A stretch of 64,000 bases of DNA from a bacterium (GTDB lineage Bacteria > Bdellovibrionota > Bdellovibrionia > Bdellovibrionales > Bdellovibrionaceae), in assembly GCA_019752925.1 (NCBI GenBank), contig JAIELP010000004.1:310001-374000 (forward strand), in the 5' to 3' direction. Below, in pieces: positions 28,281-38,588 of this stretch. The notes under the pieces were generated by a model that had not been told where the DNA came from, made no database searches, and saw only the letters and a program-made list of their open reading frames with translations. Every line of letters begins with the position of its first letter. Position 1 is the first letter of the stretch. The translations under genes were made by a program, and so were the position numbers.

Positions 28281-28655
28281 GTGCCTACAATTAACCAGTT
28301 GATCAAGAAAGAGCGTAGCGTTCAAAAGAACCAAACGAAATCGCCTGCTCTAGCTAAATGTCCGCAAAAACGTGGAGTTTGCACTCGCGTTTACACGACA
28401 ACTCCAAAGAAACCAAATTCAGCTTTAAGAAAAGTTGCAAAAGTTCGTTTATCTAACGGTTTTGAAGTTATTTCTTACATTCCGGGTATCGGTCACAACC
28501 TTCAAGAACATAGCGTTGTTATGATTCGTGGTGGTCGTGTGAAAGATTTACCGGGTGTTCGTTACCACATCATCCGCGGTACACTTGACTTACAAGGTGT
28601 TAACGGTCGTTTAAGAAGTCGTTCTAAATACGGCGCTAAAAAACCTAAGAAATAA
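28281..28655 (+). CDS. rpsL: 30S ribosomal protein S12
   Basis: Decoding-centre protein. The GTG at 28281, preceded by AGAGGA, gives 124 residues starting [11 protein letters not shown] after the initiator, the standard S12 length. The frame extends upstream without SD support or similarity. The KKPNSALRK loop keeps the lysine whose change gives streptomycin resistance, so a sensitive-type S12 is expected. rpsG follows. Confidence 0.97.
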   Translation: MPTINQLIKKERSVQKNQTKSPALAKCPQKRGVCTRVYTTTPKKPNSALRKVAKVRLSNGFEVISYIPGIGHNLQEHSVVMIRGGRVKDLPGVRYHIIRGTLDLQGVNGRLRSRSKYGAKKPKK

Positions 28656-28670
28656 TTGAGGATATAATAT

Positions 28671-29144
28671 ATGTCACGTCGTAGTAGAACATTTAAAAGA
28701 GAAATCATTCCTGATCCGGTTCACAAAGATATCGTGATCGCGAAATTCATCAACAGAATCATGGAGCGTGGACAAAAATCTACAGCTCAAAAACTTTTCT
28801 ACGGAGCTTTAGAAGAGCTTAACGGAAAAGTTCCAGGCGAAGAGTCTGTAAACATCATGAAAAAAGCTTTAGAAAACGTTAAACCGTCTATCGAAGTTCG
28901 TTCTCGCCGTGTAGGTGGAGCAACTTACCAAGTTCCGGTTGATGTTCGTCCAACTCGTCGTTTAGCTTTAGCTATGCGTTGGTTAGTTGAGTATTCACGT
29001 GCTCGTGGCGAAAAAGATTTCGCTAAACGTTTAGCAGGTGAATTACTAGATGCTTATAACAATCGCGGTAACTCAATTAAGAAAAAAGAAGATGTGCACA
29101 AAATGGCTGAATCGAATAAAGCATTTGCACACTACAACTGGTAA
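28671..29144 (+). CDS. rpsG: 30S ribosomal protein S7
   Basis: Primary 16S rRNA-binding protein of the small-subunit head. 157 residues with MSRRSRTFKREIIPDP at the start, the KSTAQKLFYGALE helix and VRSRRVGGATYQVPVDV. GAGGA precedes the ATG 15 bases after rpsL. Codon use is strongly biased, in contrast to the adjoining fusA. Confidence 0.98.
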   Translation: MSRRSRTFKREIIPDPVHKDIVIAKFINRIMERGQKSTAQKLFYGALEELNGKVPGEESVNIMKKALENVKPSIEVRSRRVGGATYQVPVDVRPTRRLALAMRWLVEYSRARGEKDFAKRLAGELLDAYNNRGNSIKKKEDVHKMAESNKAFAHYNW

Positions 29145-29158
29145 TTTTTTAAAATTCA

Positions 29159-31258
29159 ATGTCAGCTAATACTGTTAAAACTGAAGCTGATCTCAAGTTT
29201 ACTCGGAATATCGGCATCATGGCTCACATCGATGCCGGTAAAACTACAACTACCGAGCGCATTCTTTACTACACTAGAAAAAGTCATAAAATCGGAGAAG
29301 TTCATGATGGCGCAGCCACCATGGACTGGATGCCGCAGGAGCAAGAGCGAGGTATTACGATTACCTCCGCTGCGACCACTGCATTTTGGAAAAACTGCCG
29401 GTTCAATATTATCGATACTCCGGGGCACGTTGATTTTACTATTGAAGTAGAAAGATCGCTTCGCGTGCTTGATGGCGCTATAGCTGTATTCGATGCCGTT
29501 AACGGTGTTGAGCCGCAGTCTGAAACTGTTTGGCGCCAAGCGAATAAATATAAAGTTCCTCGTATCTGTTTCATTAATAAAATGGACCGCGTTGGTGCCG
29601 ACTTCGAAATGAGTGTTGGTACTATTCGCGATAAATTAGGAGCTCATCCAATTAAGTTACAAATTCCGATCGGCGCTGAAGATCAACTTCAGGGAGTGGT
29701 GGATTTGTTAACTAAAAAAGCTTTTGTTTGGAAAGGTTCAACAGATCACGATTTTTCAGAAGTTCCTGTTCCTTCAGATCTTGTTTCTACAGTTGAATCT
29801 GAAAGCGCCAATACAATTGAAAAAATTTGTGAGCTGGATGATGCCTTAACTGAAAAGTTTCTGAACGGCGAAACTCCTTCATTGGAAGAGTTAAAAGCCG
29901 CTCTTCGTAAAGCTACTATTGAGTTAAAAGCTTTCCCGGTTTTCTGTGGAGCTGCATTTAAAAATAAAGGCGTTCAGCAATTGTTGGATGCTGTAATTGA
30001 TTATTTACCCAATCCTTTAGATAAAGGTGTAACTGTGGGAATGAATCCTTTGAAGGAACATCTTGCAGTCGAATGTCATACTAAATTTGACGAGCCGGCA
30101 GCTGCCATTGCGTTCAAATTAGCAAATGACCCATTTGCAGGTTCGCTAACTTACATCCGCGTGTATTCGGGGATTGTTAAATTGGGTGAACAGCTTTTCA
30201 ATCCGCGTACTGAGAAAAAAGAGCGCGTACAAAAAATCGTAAAAATGCACGCGAACGCACGTGAAGAAGTTGCAGAGCTTAAAGCGGGTGATATCGGTGC
30301 TATTATCGGTTTAAAATTCACCTCTACCGGCGACACGCTTTGTGACTCTCACAGATTAGTAGCGTTTGAATCGATGACTTTCCCTGAGCCAGTAATTTCT
30401 GTTGTTGTAGAAGCGAAATCTTCTGCTGATCAGGAAAAAATGCTGGAAGGTTTGCAGCGTCTTGAAAGAGAAGATCCATCTTGCCGTTTAAGAACTGACG
30501 TTGAAACCGGGCAAATTCTTTTGTCAGGAATGGGCGAGTTGCATTTAGATATTTTAGTAGATCGATTATTGCGGGAACATAAAGTTCAAGCCAATGTTGG
30601 CCGTCCGCAGGTGGCGTACCGTGAGTCGATTTCTTCAAAAACAAGCATAGATTATGTTTTTGAAAGACAGCTTGGGTCTGATGAGAAGTTTGCTCAGGTT
30701 AATATTGATATCGAACCCATTAGTCCATCAGAAGGTGTTAGAATCACATCTCTTGTGCAGGCCAGTAAGGAAATTCAGCCCAATTGGATTAAGGCTTGTG
30801 AAAACGGTCTTAAAGAGGCCTCTGAAGTTGGTCCTATCGCCAGCTATTCAATGGTGGGCTTAAAGATAAACATAAAATCGATTATAAGCAGGCCTCAGGT
30901 AACTGACGAGATCGCGTGTAAGGCAGCAGCTTCTTTAGCTTTCCGCGAAGCAATCAAAAAAGTCGAAGCTGTTCTGCTTGAGCCGATGTTTAAAGTTGAA
31001 GTGACTTGTCCTGATGAATTCATAGGCAATATTGTTGGCGACTTGAACTCAAGACGCGGTAAAGTGCTTAATATGACTGTTAAGCCTATGCAGGGTCAGG
31101 TTGTATTGGCCGAAGTTCCGCTAGCTCAGTTGTTTGGTTATGCTACAGATGTGAGAAGTTTATCGCAAGGACGGGCATTCTTCAGTATGGAATTCTTGGA
31201 ATACGCTCCGGTTCCGCCGAAGGTCCGAGCTGAAATTCTTCAAAAACTGGGTCGCTAA
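29159..31258 (+). CDS. fusA: Elongation factor G (possibly a divergent paralogue)
   Basis: Translocation GTPase of 699 residues. The G domain has [33 protein letters not shown] and [10 protein letters not shown], then domain II, domain III ([14 protein letters not shown]), domain IV and a C-terminal domain V with [10 protein letters not shown] and [11 protein letters not shown]. It sits where the main fusA is expected, between rpsG and rpsJ. However, the 14-base spacer holds no SD, codon use is much less biased than in its neighbours, and domain IV departs from the usual GP-x-AGYP form ([13 protein letters not shown]). It may be a second-type EF-G (compare the spd-type EF-G pairs of spirochaetes, planctomycetes and deltaproteobacteria) with another copy elsewhere. 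Confidence 0.92.
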   Translation: MSANTVKTEADLKFTRNIGIMAHIDAGKTTTTERILYYTRKSHKIGEVHDGAATMDWMPQEQERGITITSAATTAFWKNCRFNIIDTPGHVDFTIEVERSLRVLDGAIAVFDAVNGVEPQSETVWRQANKYKVPRICFINKMDRVGADFEMSVGTIRDKLGAHPIKLQIPIGAEDQLQGVVDLLTKKAFVWKGSTDHDFSEVPVPSDLVSTVESESANTIEKICELDDALTEKFLNGETPSLEELKAALRKATIELKAFPVFCGAAFKNKGVQQLLDAVIDYLPNPLDKGVTVGMNPLKEHLAVECHTKFDEPAAAIAFKLANDPFAGSLTYIRVYSGIVKLGEQLFNPRTEKKERVQKIVKMHANAREEVAELKAGDIGAIIGLKFTSTGDTLCDSHRLVAFESMTFPEPVISVVVEAKSSADQEKMLEGLQRLEREDPSCRLRTDVETGQILLSGMGELHLDILVDRLLREHKVQANVGRPQVAYRESISSKTSIDYVFERQLGSDEKFAQVNIDIEPISPSEGVRITSLVQASKEIQPNWIKACENGLKEASEVGPIASYSMVGLKINIKSIISRPQVTDEIACKAAASLAFREAIKKVEAVLLEPMFKVEVTCPDEFIGNIVGDLNSRRGKVLNMTVKPMQGQVVLAEVPLAQLFGYATDVRSLSQGRAFFSMEFLEYAPVPPKVRAEILQKLGR

Positions 31259-31310
31259 ATTCTGGGTTTTACCCCTCTCAAACCCGTTGAAAATATTATT
31301 AAATAACCCG

Positions 31311-31339
31311 TTGACTTTGAAGTCCGATTCAAAGATATT
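31311..31339 (+). promoter_or_regulatory. Promoter of the S10 operon with an inverted repeat in the spacer
   Basis: TTGACT (31311-31316) and GATATT (31334-31339) are 17 bases apart. A perfect 7-bp inverted repeat CTTTGAA-GTCCGA-TTCAAAG (31315-31334) fills the spacer, a natural repressor position. The ten-base word AACCCGTTGA occurs at 31281 and again at 31305 across the -35 box. The leader that follows (to 31435) holds a GCTCTG/CAGAGC hairpin (31389-31420). Confidence 0.5.
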
Positions 31340-31435
31340 CTCCTTTCTTGTTAACGCTACGGAAACCTCCATATTCAAAGCCGTCATGGCTCTGTGGGTA
31401 AAGGTTTTGGCGGGCAGAGCTAGGAAAAGAGAGTT

Positions 31436-31753
31436 ATGCAAAGTCAAAAAATACGTATCAGGCTAAAAGCCTTTGATCATAAATTACTTGATCAATCGAC
31501 AAAAGAAATCGTTGAGACAGCGAGACGTACAGGCGCTAAAATCGCAGGTCCGATCCCACTTCCAACTCGTATCAATCGTTTCACAGTATTGAGATCTCCT
31601 CACGTAGATAAAAAATCTCGTGAACAATTCGAGATCCGTACTCACAAAAGAATGCTCGATATTTTAGAGCCAACACAACAAACGATCGACCAATTAATGA
31701 AATTGGATCTATCTGCTGGTGTGGATGTTGAAATTAAACTTTCTGCGAAATAA
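31436..31753 (+). CDS. rpsJ: 30S ribosomal protein S10
   Basis: Head protein of the small subunit and NusE in antitermination, where it contacts NusG. 105 residues with [16 protein letters not shown] and [31 protein letters not shown] precedes the ATG after a 177-base leader that follows fusA. First gene of the S10 run. Confidence 0.98.
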   Translation: MQSQKIRIRLKAFDHKLLDQSTKEIVETARRTGAKIAGPIPLPTRINRFTVLRSPHVDKKSREQFEIRTHKRMLDILEPTQQTIDQLMKLDLSAGVDVEIKLSAK

Positions 31754-31766
31754 GAAGGAGTAGAAA

Positions 31767-32441
31767 ATGAGCGAAACACAAAACGAAACTCAAGCTACTT
31801 CATCTGAAGGTATCAAACTTAACGGTTTGTATGCGTTCAAAGAAGGAATGGCTACAGTTTATAACGATAAAGGTGAAGCAGTTCCAGTAACTGTTCTTCG
31901 TTATGAAACTTGGAAAGTTTCTCAAATCAAAACTCAAGAAAAAGACGGTTACTCTGCAGTTCAATTAGCAGCGGTACCTAAAAAATCTAAAAATGCATCA
32001 ACTGCTGAAACTACACGTTTAAAAGCAGCTGGTTTTGAATCAGGCGCGCAATACGTAAAAGAATTACGCTCTGAAACTTTACCTGATGGTATTAAACTTG
32101 GTGATGCTTTATCAATTGATACACTTGCAAAAGGTGATGTTGTTAAAGTTACTTCGACTTCTAAAGGTCGCGGTTTCCAAGGTTCAGTACGTCGCTGGAA
32201 TTTTGCCGGCGGTCCTGCAACTCATGGTTCTAAGTTCCACAGACGTCCGGGTTCTTCTGGTAACAGAACATGGCCAGGTCGTGTAATGCCAGGAAAGAAA
32301 TTCCCAGGTCACTGGGGTGACGAAACTATCACAGTTAAAAATGTTGTGGTTGTTGATGTTATTGCAAGCGAAGGCGTTGTTTTAGTTAAGGGACCAGTTC
32401 CTGGACACAAAAACACACTTGTGAAGCTGGTAAAGGGGTAA
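31767..32441 (+). CDS. rplC: 50S ribosomal protein L3
   Basis: Early assembly protein near the peptidyl transferase centre. 224 residues with KGRGFQGSVRRWNFAGGPATHGSKFHRRPGS, the conserved loop that carries the modified Gln in other species, and GRVMPGKKFPGHWG. The N-terminus has an extra 16-residue Thr/Glu-rich tail ahead of the usual start. AGGAG precedes the ATG. Confidence 0.98.
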   Translation: MSETQNETQATSSEGIKLNGLYAFKEGMATVYNDKGEAVPVTVLRYETWKVSQIKTQEKDGYSAVQLAAVPKKSKNASTAETTRLKAAGFESGAQYVKELRSETLPDGIKLGDALSIDTLAKGDVVKVTSTSKGRGFQGSVRRWNFAGGPATHGSKFHRRPGSSGNRTWPGRVMPGKKFPGHWGDETITVKNVVVVDVIASEGVVLVKGPVPGHKNTLVKLVKG

Positions 32442-32444
32442 TCG

Positions 32445-33071
32445 ATGGCAACTATTAATGTAACAAATTGGAAAAAAGAAAAAGTTGGCTCGGTTGATCT
32501 AGCTGCTGAAGTTTTCGAAGTAGAAGTTAAAAAAGACGTATTACACTCTGTTGTAAGATGGCAATTAGCATCTCGTCGCCAAGGTACTCACATGACTAAA
32601 ACAAAAGGTCTTGTAAGCGGTGGTGGTAAGAAGCCTTTCAAACAAAAAGGAACTGGTAATGCCCGTCAAGGTTCTACACGTTCTCCGTTAATGCCAGGCG
32701 GCGGTACAATGTTTGGTCCGGTACCACGTAATTACTCTTATGTATTACCTAAGAAAATGAGAAAAGTTGGTTTATCAATGGCTCTTTCTCACTTATTAAA
32801 AGAAGGCAAATTGTTCGTAGTGGACAGCATGGCTTCTGAAGGTAAAACAGCTGAGCTTAACAAGCGCTTAAAAACATTCGGCGTTAAAAAAGCAGTTTTA
32901 GTGGATGACGTTTCTGACGAAAAATTCCAACTGGCAGCTCGTAATCTACCAGATTACAAGTACTTCCCAGTAGCGGGTATCAACGTATTCGATTTATTAA
33001 AATTCGATGCAGCGGTAATCACTAAAAATTCTATTAACAAAATTATCGAGCGCTGCTCGTTAGAGAAATAA
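32445..33071 (+). CDS. rplD: 50S ribosomal protein L4
   Basis: 208 residues; the extended loop with KPFKQKGTGNARQGSTRSP lines the exit tunnel, where macrolide-resistance changes occur in other bacteria, and looks wild type. In E. coli L4 represses its own operon by binding the S10 leader; whether that holds here is unknown. Only three bases separate it from rplC, with AAGGGG inside the rplC end acting as SD. Confidence 0.98.
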   Translation: MATINVTNWKKEKVGSVDLAAEVFEVEVKKDVLHSVVRWQLASRRQGTHMTKTKGLVSGGGKKPFKQKGTGNARQGSTRSPLMPGGGTMFGPVPRNYSYVLPKKMRKVGLSMALSHLLKEGKLFVVDSMASEGKTAELNKRLKTFGVKKAVLVDDVSDEKFQLAARNLPDYKYFPVAGINVFDLLKFDAAVITKNSINKIIERCSLEK

Positions 33072-33083
33072 CAGGAGAATAAA

Positions 33084-33362
33084 ATGATACAAATAGTTAA
33101 ATCTCCGTTGATTACTGAAAAAAATACGGCTCTTTCTGAGTCTGGTGTTTACGTATTCGAAGTTCATATCGAAGCAACTAAACCACAGATCAAAAAAGCG
33201 GTTGAAACTGGTTTTGACGTAAAAGTTAAAAACATCAGAACTTCAATCTGCCGTAACGACATGAAATATAACAAATTCGGTTTATCTAAAGTTCGTAAGT
33301 GGAAAAAAGCTTACGTTCAATTAGCTGCCGGACAAAAAATATCTTTGTTTGAGGGAGCATAA
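33084..33362 (+). CDS. rplW: 50S ribosomal protein L23
   Basis: Exit-site protein that docks trigger factor and SRP. 92 residues: [14 protein letters not shown] at the start and [23 protein letters not shown] in the middle. AGGAG precedes the ATG. rplB follows after two bases. Confidence 0.97.
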   Translation: MIQIVKSPLITEKNTALSESGVYVFEVHIEATKPQIKKAVETGFDVKVKNIRTSICRNDMKYNKFGLSKVRKWKKAYVQLAAGQKISLFEGA

Positions 33363-33364
33363 TC

Positions 33365-34183
33365 ATGGGATTAAAAGTATGGAGTCCTAGATCACATGCA
33401 AGCAGAGGAAGAATCGGTTTCGATTTCGCGGAGATCACTAAAACGACTCCTGAAAAATCTTTAACAGTTCCTCTTAAGAAAAAATCGGCTCGTAATAACC
33501 ACGGTGTTATTACGATGAGACACATCGGTGGCGCTCATAAAAGACGTTACCGCTTAGTAGATTTCAAAAGAACTAAACTTGAAGTTCCAGGAACAGTAGC
33601 AGCAATTGAGTACGATCCAAATCGTACTTGCCGTATCGCTCTCATTCACTACAAAGACGGTGAAAAAGCCTACATCTTAGCTCCAGTAGGACTAGAAGTT
33701 GGCCACACAGTTCTTTCAAGTGAAAAAGCCGATATCAAGCCAGGTAATGCATTACCTCTTTCTGCTATCCCTGTTGGTACTATCATCCACAATGTGGAGA
33801 TGAGACCAGGTAAGGGTGGACAAATTTGTCGTGGCGCAGGCGCATCAGCTACTTTAGCTGGTAAAGGCGAGCAATACTGCCAAGTTCGTTTACCTTCAGG
33901 TGAGTTAAAACAGATCTTATCAACTTGTAAGGCTTCAATCGGTCAAGTTGGTAACACTGATAATGAAAATATCGTTTTAAGTAAAGCTGGTGCTTCTCGT
34001 TGGAGAGGTATTCGTCCAGGCGTTCGTGGTACTCACATGAATCCTGTTGACCATCCAATGGGTGGCGGTGAAGGCGTTGGTAAGGGACATCACCCGGTTA
34101 CTCCTTGGGGTAAACCGTGTAAAGGTTTCAAAACTCGTCACAATAAACGTACTAACTCTTCAATTATTAAACGTCGTAAATAG
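33365..34183 (+). CDS. rplB: 50S ribosomal protein L2
   Basis: Large-subunit core protein needed for subunit joining and peptidyl transfer. 272 residues with [36 protein letters not shown], and the conserved C-terminal [31 protein letters not shown] that contains the key His. SD GAGGGAG overlaps the rplW end. Confidence 0.99.
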   Translation: MGLKVWSPRSHASRGRIGFDFAEITKTTPEKSLTVPLKKKSARNNHGVITMRHIGGAHKRRYRLVDFKRTKLEVPGTVAAIEYDPNRTCRIALIHYKDGEKAYILAPVGLEVGHTVLSSEKADIKPGNALPLSAIPVGTIIHNVEMRPGKGGQICRGAGASATLAGKGEQYCQVRLPSGELKQILSTCKASIGQVGNTDNENIVLSKAGASRWRGIRPGVRGTHMNPVDHPMGGGEGVGKGHHPVTPWGKPCKGFKTRHNKRTNSSIIKRRK

Positions 34184-34191
34184 GAGACACT

Positions 34192-34488
34192 GTGGCACGT
34201 TCAATTAAAAAAGGACCTTTTGTTGATTTGCACCTTTCTAAAAAAATAGAAAATGCGATTCAAAAAAATGACAAAAAAGTAATTAAAACATGGTCACGTC
34301 GTTCAACGATCCTACCAGAGTGCATTGGCTTGACTTTCGCGGTGCATAATGGAAGAAAGTTCGTACCTGTTTACATAACAGAAAACATGGTTGGTCATAA
34401 GTTGGGTGAATTCGCTCCAACTCGTACTTTCCAAGGTCATGCTGAGAAAAAAGCAGCACCTGCAGCACCGGCTGCAGCTAAGAAATAG
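34192..34488 (+). CDS. rpsS: 30S ribosomal protein S19
   Basis: Head protein near the A and P sites. Starts with GTG at 34192 after AGGAG. 98 residues with [27 protein letters not shown] and [15 protein letters not shown]. The last dozen residues form an Ala/Pro/Lys tail not found in most S19 proteins. Confidence 0.98.
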   Translation: MARSIKKGPFVDLHLSKKIENAIQKNDKKVIKTWSRRSTILPECIGLTFAVHNGRKFVPVYITENMVGHKLGEFAPTRTFQGHAEKKAAPAAPAAAKK

Positions 34489-34495
34489 GTGAGCA

Positions 34496-34831
34496 ATGGA
34501 ATCTAAGGCATCTTTAAAATACACAATGGTTTCAGCACAGAAGGCACGCCTTGTGGCTGATACAGTTCGTGGCAAATCAGTTGATGAAGCTTTGAAAACA
34601 TTAACTTACATGAACAAAAAGACTGCGGTTTTGGTTAAGAAATTAATCGAATCAGCTGTTGCAAATGCTGACTATAAAAAATCAATGAACATGGATAAAT
34701 TATTCGTGAAAACCATTACTGTTGACCAAGGCCCGGTTCTGAAACGTTTCAGACCTCGCGCACAAGGTCGTGCATTTGGTGTTCGTAAGAAGCTTAGCCA
34801 TATCAACGTAGTAATCGGAGAAACTAAATAA
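34496..34831 (+). CDS. rplV: 50S ribosomal protein L22
   Basis: Exit-tunnel protein. 111 residues: [25 protein letters not shown] at the start and the tunnel hairpin near [28 protein letters not shown] lies in the spacer after rpsS. The stop overlaps the rpsC ATG by one base. Confidence 0.98.
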   Translation: MESKASLKYTMVSAQKARLVADTVRGKSVDEALKTLTYMNKKTAVLVKKLIESAVANADYKKSMNMDKLFVKTITVDQGPVLKRFRPRAQGRAFGVRKKLSHINVVIGETK

Positions 34832-35502
34832 TGGGACAAAAGGTTCATCCAATTGGTTTACGTGTAGGTGTTATTAGAACTTGGGATTCTCGTTGGTACG
34901 CTAAAGGGAAAACTTACTATGACAATTTACATGAAGACATTAAATTAAGAAAATACTTAAAAGCGAAATTAAAACACGCAGGTGTTGCTAAGATCGAATT
35001 AGAGCGCGCAGCTAATAAAGTGAAAGTAATTATTCACACAGCTCGCCCTGGTGTTGTTATCGGTAAAAAAGGTACTGGCATTGATACTTTAAAAGCTGAC
35101 GTTCAAAAATTAACTACGAACGAAGTTTTCTTAAGCATTCAAGAAGTTAGAAAACCAGATACTGATGCACAACTAGTTGCTGAAAGCATCGCAATGCAAT
35201 TAGAAAAACGTATTTCTTGGAGACGTGCTCTTAAGAAAGCTATCGCAGCCGCTACTAAAGCCGGCGTTCGCGGTATCAAAGTACGCGTTTCTGGTCGTTT
35301 AGATGGAGCAGAGATCGCTCGTTCTGAGTGGTACAATGAAAAATCTGTTCCTTTACATACATTAAGAGCCGACATTGATTACGGTACTGCTGAAGCATTA
35401 ACTGCTTACGGTATTATTGGAATGAAAGTTTGGATTTACAAAGGTGACATTCTCTCTCAAAGAGAAGTTCAAGTTCAGGAGGCCGGCCGTGCTAAGTCCT
35501 AA
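34831..35502 (+). CDS. rpsC: 30S ribosomal protein S3
   Basis: Part of the mRNA entry helicase with S4 and S5. 223 residues: [23 protein letters not shown], a KH domain with [13 protein letters not shown], and a C-terminal domain with GLDG-like [21 protein letters not shown] lies at the end of rplV. Its end overlaps the start of rplP by 14 bases. Confidence 0.98.
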   Translation: MGQKVHPIGLRVGVIRTWDSRWYAKGKTYYDNLHEDIKLRKYLKAKLKHAGVAKIELERAANKVKVIIHTARPGVVIGKKGTGIDTLKADVQKLTTNEVFLSIQEVRKPDTDAQLVAESIAMQLEKRISWRRALKKAIAAATKAGVRGIKVRVSGRLDGAEIARSEWYNEKSVPLHTLRADIDYGTAEALTAYGIIGMKVWIYKGDILSQREVQVQEAGRAKS

Positions 35503-35896
35503 ACGTGTTAAGTGGAGAAAACAATTTATTGGTCGCGCGAAAGGTTTAGCTTATCGCGGATCTAATTTAGATTTCGGTGATTTCGGATTACAAGCTGCTG
35601 AAGAAGGCCGTTTAACAGCGCGCCAATTAGAAGCAGGTCGTATCGCAATTTCTAGAACTATCAAACGTGGTGGTAAAGTTTGGTGCCGTGTGTACCCAGA
35701 CCTTCCAGTAACAAAAAAACCTGCTGAAACTCGTATGGGTAGCGGTAAAGGTAATCCGGAATTTTGGGTTGCAAGAGTTCTTCCTGGAAGAATCTTATTC
35801 GAAATGAACGGTGTAACTAAAGAACAAGCTAAAGAAGCGTTCTTGCGTGCAGCTCATAAACTGCCGTTTAAAACTAAATTTTTAGAAAGGGCTTAG
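35489..35896 (+). CDS. rplP: 50S ribosomal protein L16
   Basis: Positions A-site tRNA. The GTG at 35489 follows AGGAGG by 6 bases and gives 135 residues starting [15 protein letters not shown], the standard N-terminus. The frame continues upstream into rpsC but that part is antisense to nothing and not L16-like. Motif [22 protein letters not shown] is intact. Confidence 0.97.
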   Translation: MLSPKRVKWRKQFIGRAKGLAYRGSNLDFGDFGLQAAEEGRLTARQLEAGRIAISRTIKRGGKVWCRVYPDLPVTKKPAETRMGSGKGNPEFWVARVLPGRILFEMNGVTKEQAKEAFLRAAHKLPFKTKFLERA

Positions 35897-35898
35897 TC

Positions 35899-36090
35899 AT
35901 GAAATTTTCAGATATCGAAAACAAGTCAGTGACTGAACTTATTAAACAAAAAAATGAACTTTCTTCTAAGTTATTCGACTTAAAAATGAAGAATTCGTTA
36001 GGTCAACTAGCGACTCCTCATATCGTAAGAAACGTTCGTAGAGACATTGCTCGTATTAATACAGTAATCGTTAGAAAGGCAGCTAGATAG
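35899..36090 (+). CDS. rpmC: 50S ribosomal protein L29
   Basis: 63-residue two-helix protein at the exit site. It reads ELIKQKNELSSKLFDLKMKNSLGQL followed by RNVRRDIARINTVI, the typical antiparallel hairpin. AAAGGG in the end of rplP is the likely SD; both neighbours are two bases away. Confidence 0.96.
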   Translation: MKFSDIENKSVTELIKQKNELSSKLFDLKMKNSLGQLATPHIVRNVRRDIARINTVIVRKAAR

Positions 36091-36092
36091 TT

Positions 36093-36374
36093 ATGGCAAA
36101 AGCACAAACTCCAACTACAACTACTAGAGGTCGTCGTGTTGAATTACAAGGTGAAGTTGTTGCAAACAAAATGCAAAAAACAATTTCAGTTTTAGTTTAC
36201 AGAACTATCAAACACGATAAGTACGGTAAATACGTAAAAAAATCTTCAATCATTAAAGCTCATGACGAAAAACAAGAAGCTAAAGTAGGCGATACAGTTG
36301 TTATCTTTGAAACTCGCCCACTAAGCAAAACTAAACGTTGGGCTTTAGCTAACGTTGTGAACGCAACGAAGTAA
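36093..36374 (+). CDS. rpsQ: 30S ribosomal protein S17
   Basis: 16S rRNA-binding OB-fold protein. 93 residues with [28 protein letters not shown] and the C-terminal [14 protein letters not shown] Thr-rich segment of about 16 residues precedes the usual start. The SD is weak (only AAGG some way upstream), so coupling with rpmC is likely. Confidence 0.97.
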   Translation: MAKAQTPTTTTRGRRVELQGEVVANKMQKTISVLVYRTIKHDKYGKYVKKSSIIKAHDEKQEAKVGDTVVIFETRPLSKTKRWALANVVNATK

Positions 36375-36384
36375 GGGTGCATAT

Positions 36385-36753
36385 ATGATTCAAATGCAAA
36401 CTAGATTAAATGTAGCAGATAACTCAGGCGCAAAAGAAGTAATGTGTATTAAAGTTCTTGGCGGCTCTAAGAGAAGATTTGCTTCTATCGGTGATGTTAT
36501 TGTTGTGTCTATTAAAGACGCAATTCCAAACGCTAAAGTTAAAAAAGGCGACGTGGCTAAAGCTGTTATCGTACGTACAATTCACAAATTGAGACGTCCG
36601 GACGGTAGCTACATCCGCTTTGATGATAACTCTGCGGTATTAATTAACGCTGCTAAAGAACCAGTTGGAACTCGTATCTTCGGTCCAGTAGCAAGAGAGT
36701 TAAGAGCAAAACAATTCGTTAAGATTGTTTCTCTAGCTCCGGAAGTATTATAG
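36385..36753 (+). CDS. rplN: 50S ribosomal protein L14
   Basis: Interface protein of the large subunit. 122 residues beginning [27 protein letters not shown], with [18 protein letters not shown] and [18 protein letters not shown] precedes the ATG. First gene of the classic spc order. Confidence 0.98.
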   Translation: MIQMQTRLNVADNSGAKEVMCIKVLGGSKRRFASIGDVIVVSIKDAIPNAKVKKGDVAKAVIVRTIHKLRRPDGSYIRFDDNSAVLINAAKEPVGTRIFGPVARELRAKQFVKIVSLAPEVL

Positions 36754-36762
36754 AGGTTATAG

Positions 36763-37302
36763 ATGAGTCGTTTACAAGAAACCTACAAAAAAGAGATCGT
36801 ACCTGCTTTAACAAAGCAAATGGGTTACAGCAGTTCGATGCAAGTTCCTCGTTTAGAGAAAATTGTTATCAGCGTTTGTACAAGCGAAGCTGTTCAAAAT
36901 CCTAAAATCATGAACGGTATCGTAACAGAAATTTCTGCGATTGCCGGACAAAAAGCTGTTATTACTAAAGCTAAAAAAGCGATTTCAAATTTCAAATTAA
37001 GAGAAGGTCTTCCAATTGGCGTGCGCGTAACTTTACGTCGCGATAGAATGTGGTCTTTCTTAGATCGTTTGCAAACTTTAGCATTACCTCGCGTACGTGA
37101 CTTCCGTGGTTTACCTTCAAAAGGTTTTGATGGTCGCGGTAATTACAACATGGGTTTAAAAGAACAAATCGTTTTCCCTGAGATCAACTACGATAAAATT
37201 GAAAAAGTTCGTGGTATGAATATTACAATATGCACAACTGCGGGTAACGACAACGAAGGTAAAGCTTTATTAGAGGCACTTGGTATGCCTTTCAGAAAGT
37301 AA
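36763..37302 (+). CDS. rplE: 50S ribosomal protein L5
   Basis: Binds 5S rRNA and contacts P-site tRNA. 179 residues: [35 protein letters not shown] and the ending [32 protein letters not shown] precedes the ATG. Confidence 0.98.
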   Translation: MSRLQETYKKEIVPALTKQMGYSSSMQVPRLEKIVISVCTSEAVQNPKIMNGIVTEISAIAGQKAVITKAKKAISNFKLREGLPIGVRVTLRRDRMWSFLDRLQTLALPRVRDFRGLPSKGFDGRGNYNMGLKEQIVFPEINYDKIEKVRGMNITICTTAGNDNEGKALLEALGMPFRK

Positions 37303-37314
37303 TAGGATTTAAAA

Positions 37315-37620
37315 ATGGCTAGAAAAGCAAGTATTGAAAAAAATAACGATAAAAAAGCAAAATCAACGAAGTACTATAAGTACAGAGCTGAATTAAGAGA
37401 TAAAGCAGTAGATATGAAACTTTCTGATGAAGAAAGAGATGCTGCTCGTAAAAAATTACAAGCTTTACCTCGTAACACGTCTCCGAACAGAGTAACAACT
37501 CGTTGCCAATTAACTGGTCGCCCTCGTGGTAACTACCGTAAATTTGGTCTTTCAAGAATTGCTTTTAGACAACTAGCGCTTGATGGAAAACTACCTGGCG
37601 TAACGAAAGCTAGCTGGTAG
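37315..37620 (+). CDS. rpsN: 30S ribosomal protein S14, long zinc-free form
   Basis: 101 residues with the C-terminal [31 protein letters not shown]. The N-terminal half lacks the C-x2-C zinc ligands, so this is the long, zinc-independent (C-minus) class typical of proteobacteria. TAGGA precedes the ATG. L36 and S4 in this cluster do keep zinc motifs. Confidence 0.97.
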   Translation: MARKASIEKNNDKKAKSTKYYKYRAELRDKAVDMKLSDEERDAARKKLQALPRNTSPNRVTTRCQLTGRPRGNYRKFGLSRIAFRQLALDGKLPGVTKASW

Positions 37621-37628
37621 GGGGAAAA

Positions 37629-38018
37629 ATGGATCATATAGCAACAATGTTAACAGTAATTAGAAATGGTTCGGCAGCTAAACTTGAAAAAGTAGATTTG
37701 CCTGCATCAAAAGTTCGCGAAAATGTAGCTAAGATTTTAATTAGCGAAGGTTTTGCTCGTAGCTACAAAGTAGCTCGCGATAGCAAACAAGGCATTATGC
37801 GTGTTTATTTAAAATATGACGAAGTAGGTAACCCAGGTTTTACTAACTTACAAAAAGTTAGTACTCCAGGACGCAGAGTTTATGTTCAAGCTACTGAAAT
37901 TCCAGTAGTTCGTTCAGGAACTGGCCAATCAATCATCAGCACAAGTAAAGGAATCATGACAGGTAAAGATGCGAAAGCTAACCACTTAGGTGGCGAACTT
38001 CTTTGCTTAGTTTGGTAG
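37629..38018 (+). CDS. rpsH: 30S ribosomal protein S8
   Basis: Central-domain assembly protein; in E. coli it represses the spc operon by binding near rplE. 129 residues: DHIATMLTVIRNGSAAKLEKVDLPASK and the C-terminal GIMTGKDAKANHLGGELLCLVW. AGGGGG precedes the ATG. Confidence 0.98.
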   Translation: MDHIATMLTVIRNGSAAKLEKVDLPASKVRENVAKILISEGFARSYKVARDSKQGIMRVYLKYDEVGNPGFTNLQKVSTPGRRVYVQATEIPVVRSGTGQSIISTSKGIMTGKDAKANHLGGELLCLVW

Positions 38019-38024
38019 GGTGTT

Positions 38025-38564
38025 ATGTCGAGAATAGGTAAATATCCAGTTAATTTTGACGATAAAGTACAAGTAAGTGTTGCGGGTCAAATCGTAACGG
38101 TTAAGGGTGCTAAATCAGCATTAAAATATGATTTAGATTCAAGAATCACAGCTAAAGTGGACGGTAAAAAAGTTACTTTAACTCGTGCTGATGACTCTAA
38201 AGAATCAAAATCATTACATGGTTTGTATAAAGTTTTATTACAAAATGCAGTTAACGGTTTAACAACGGGTTTCACTAAGTCATTAGAGTTACACGGGGTT
38301 GGTTACCGCGCTAACGTTGCTGGTAAAAAATTGGAACTTTCTTTAGGTTTCTCTCATCCGATTTTCTTTGATATCCCAGAAGGTATCGAGATCAAGGTAG
38401 ATAAACAAACTACAGTAAGCGTAACTGGAGCTGATAAAGCTTTAGTTGGGCAAGTAGCGGCTAAAGTAAGAAGCTTCAGACCACCAGAGCCTTACTTGGG
38501 TAAAGGTGTTCGTTACGTTGGTGAACATATCCGTCGTAAAGCCGGTAAATCTGCAGGTAAATAG
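38025..38564 (+). CDS. rplF: 50S ribosomal protein L6
   Basis: Two-domain protein near the sarcin-ricin loop. 179 residues: MSRIGKYPVNFDDKVQV, LHGVGYRANVAGKKLELSLGFSHP and RPPEPYLGKGVRYVGEHIRRKAGKSAGK. TAGGG precedes the ATG six bases after rpsH. Confidence 0.98.
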   Translation: MSRIGKYPVNFDDKVQVSVAGQIVTVKGAKSALKYDLDSRITAKVDGKKVTLTRADDSKESKSLHGLYKVLLQNAVNGLTTGFTKSLELHGVGYRANVAGKKLELSLGFSHPIFFDIPEGIEIKVDKQTTVSVTGADKALVGQVAAKVRSFRPPEPYLGKGVRYVGEHIRRKAGKSAGK

Positions 38565-38588
38565 TAATTAATATTTAAGAGGTATTTT

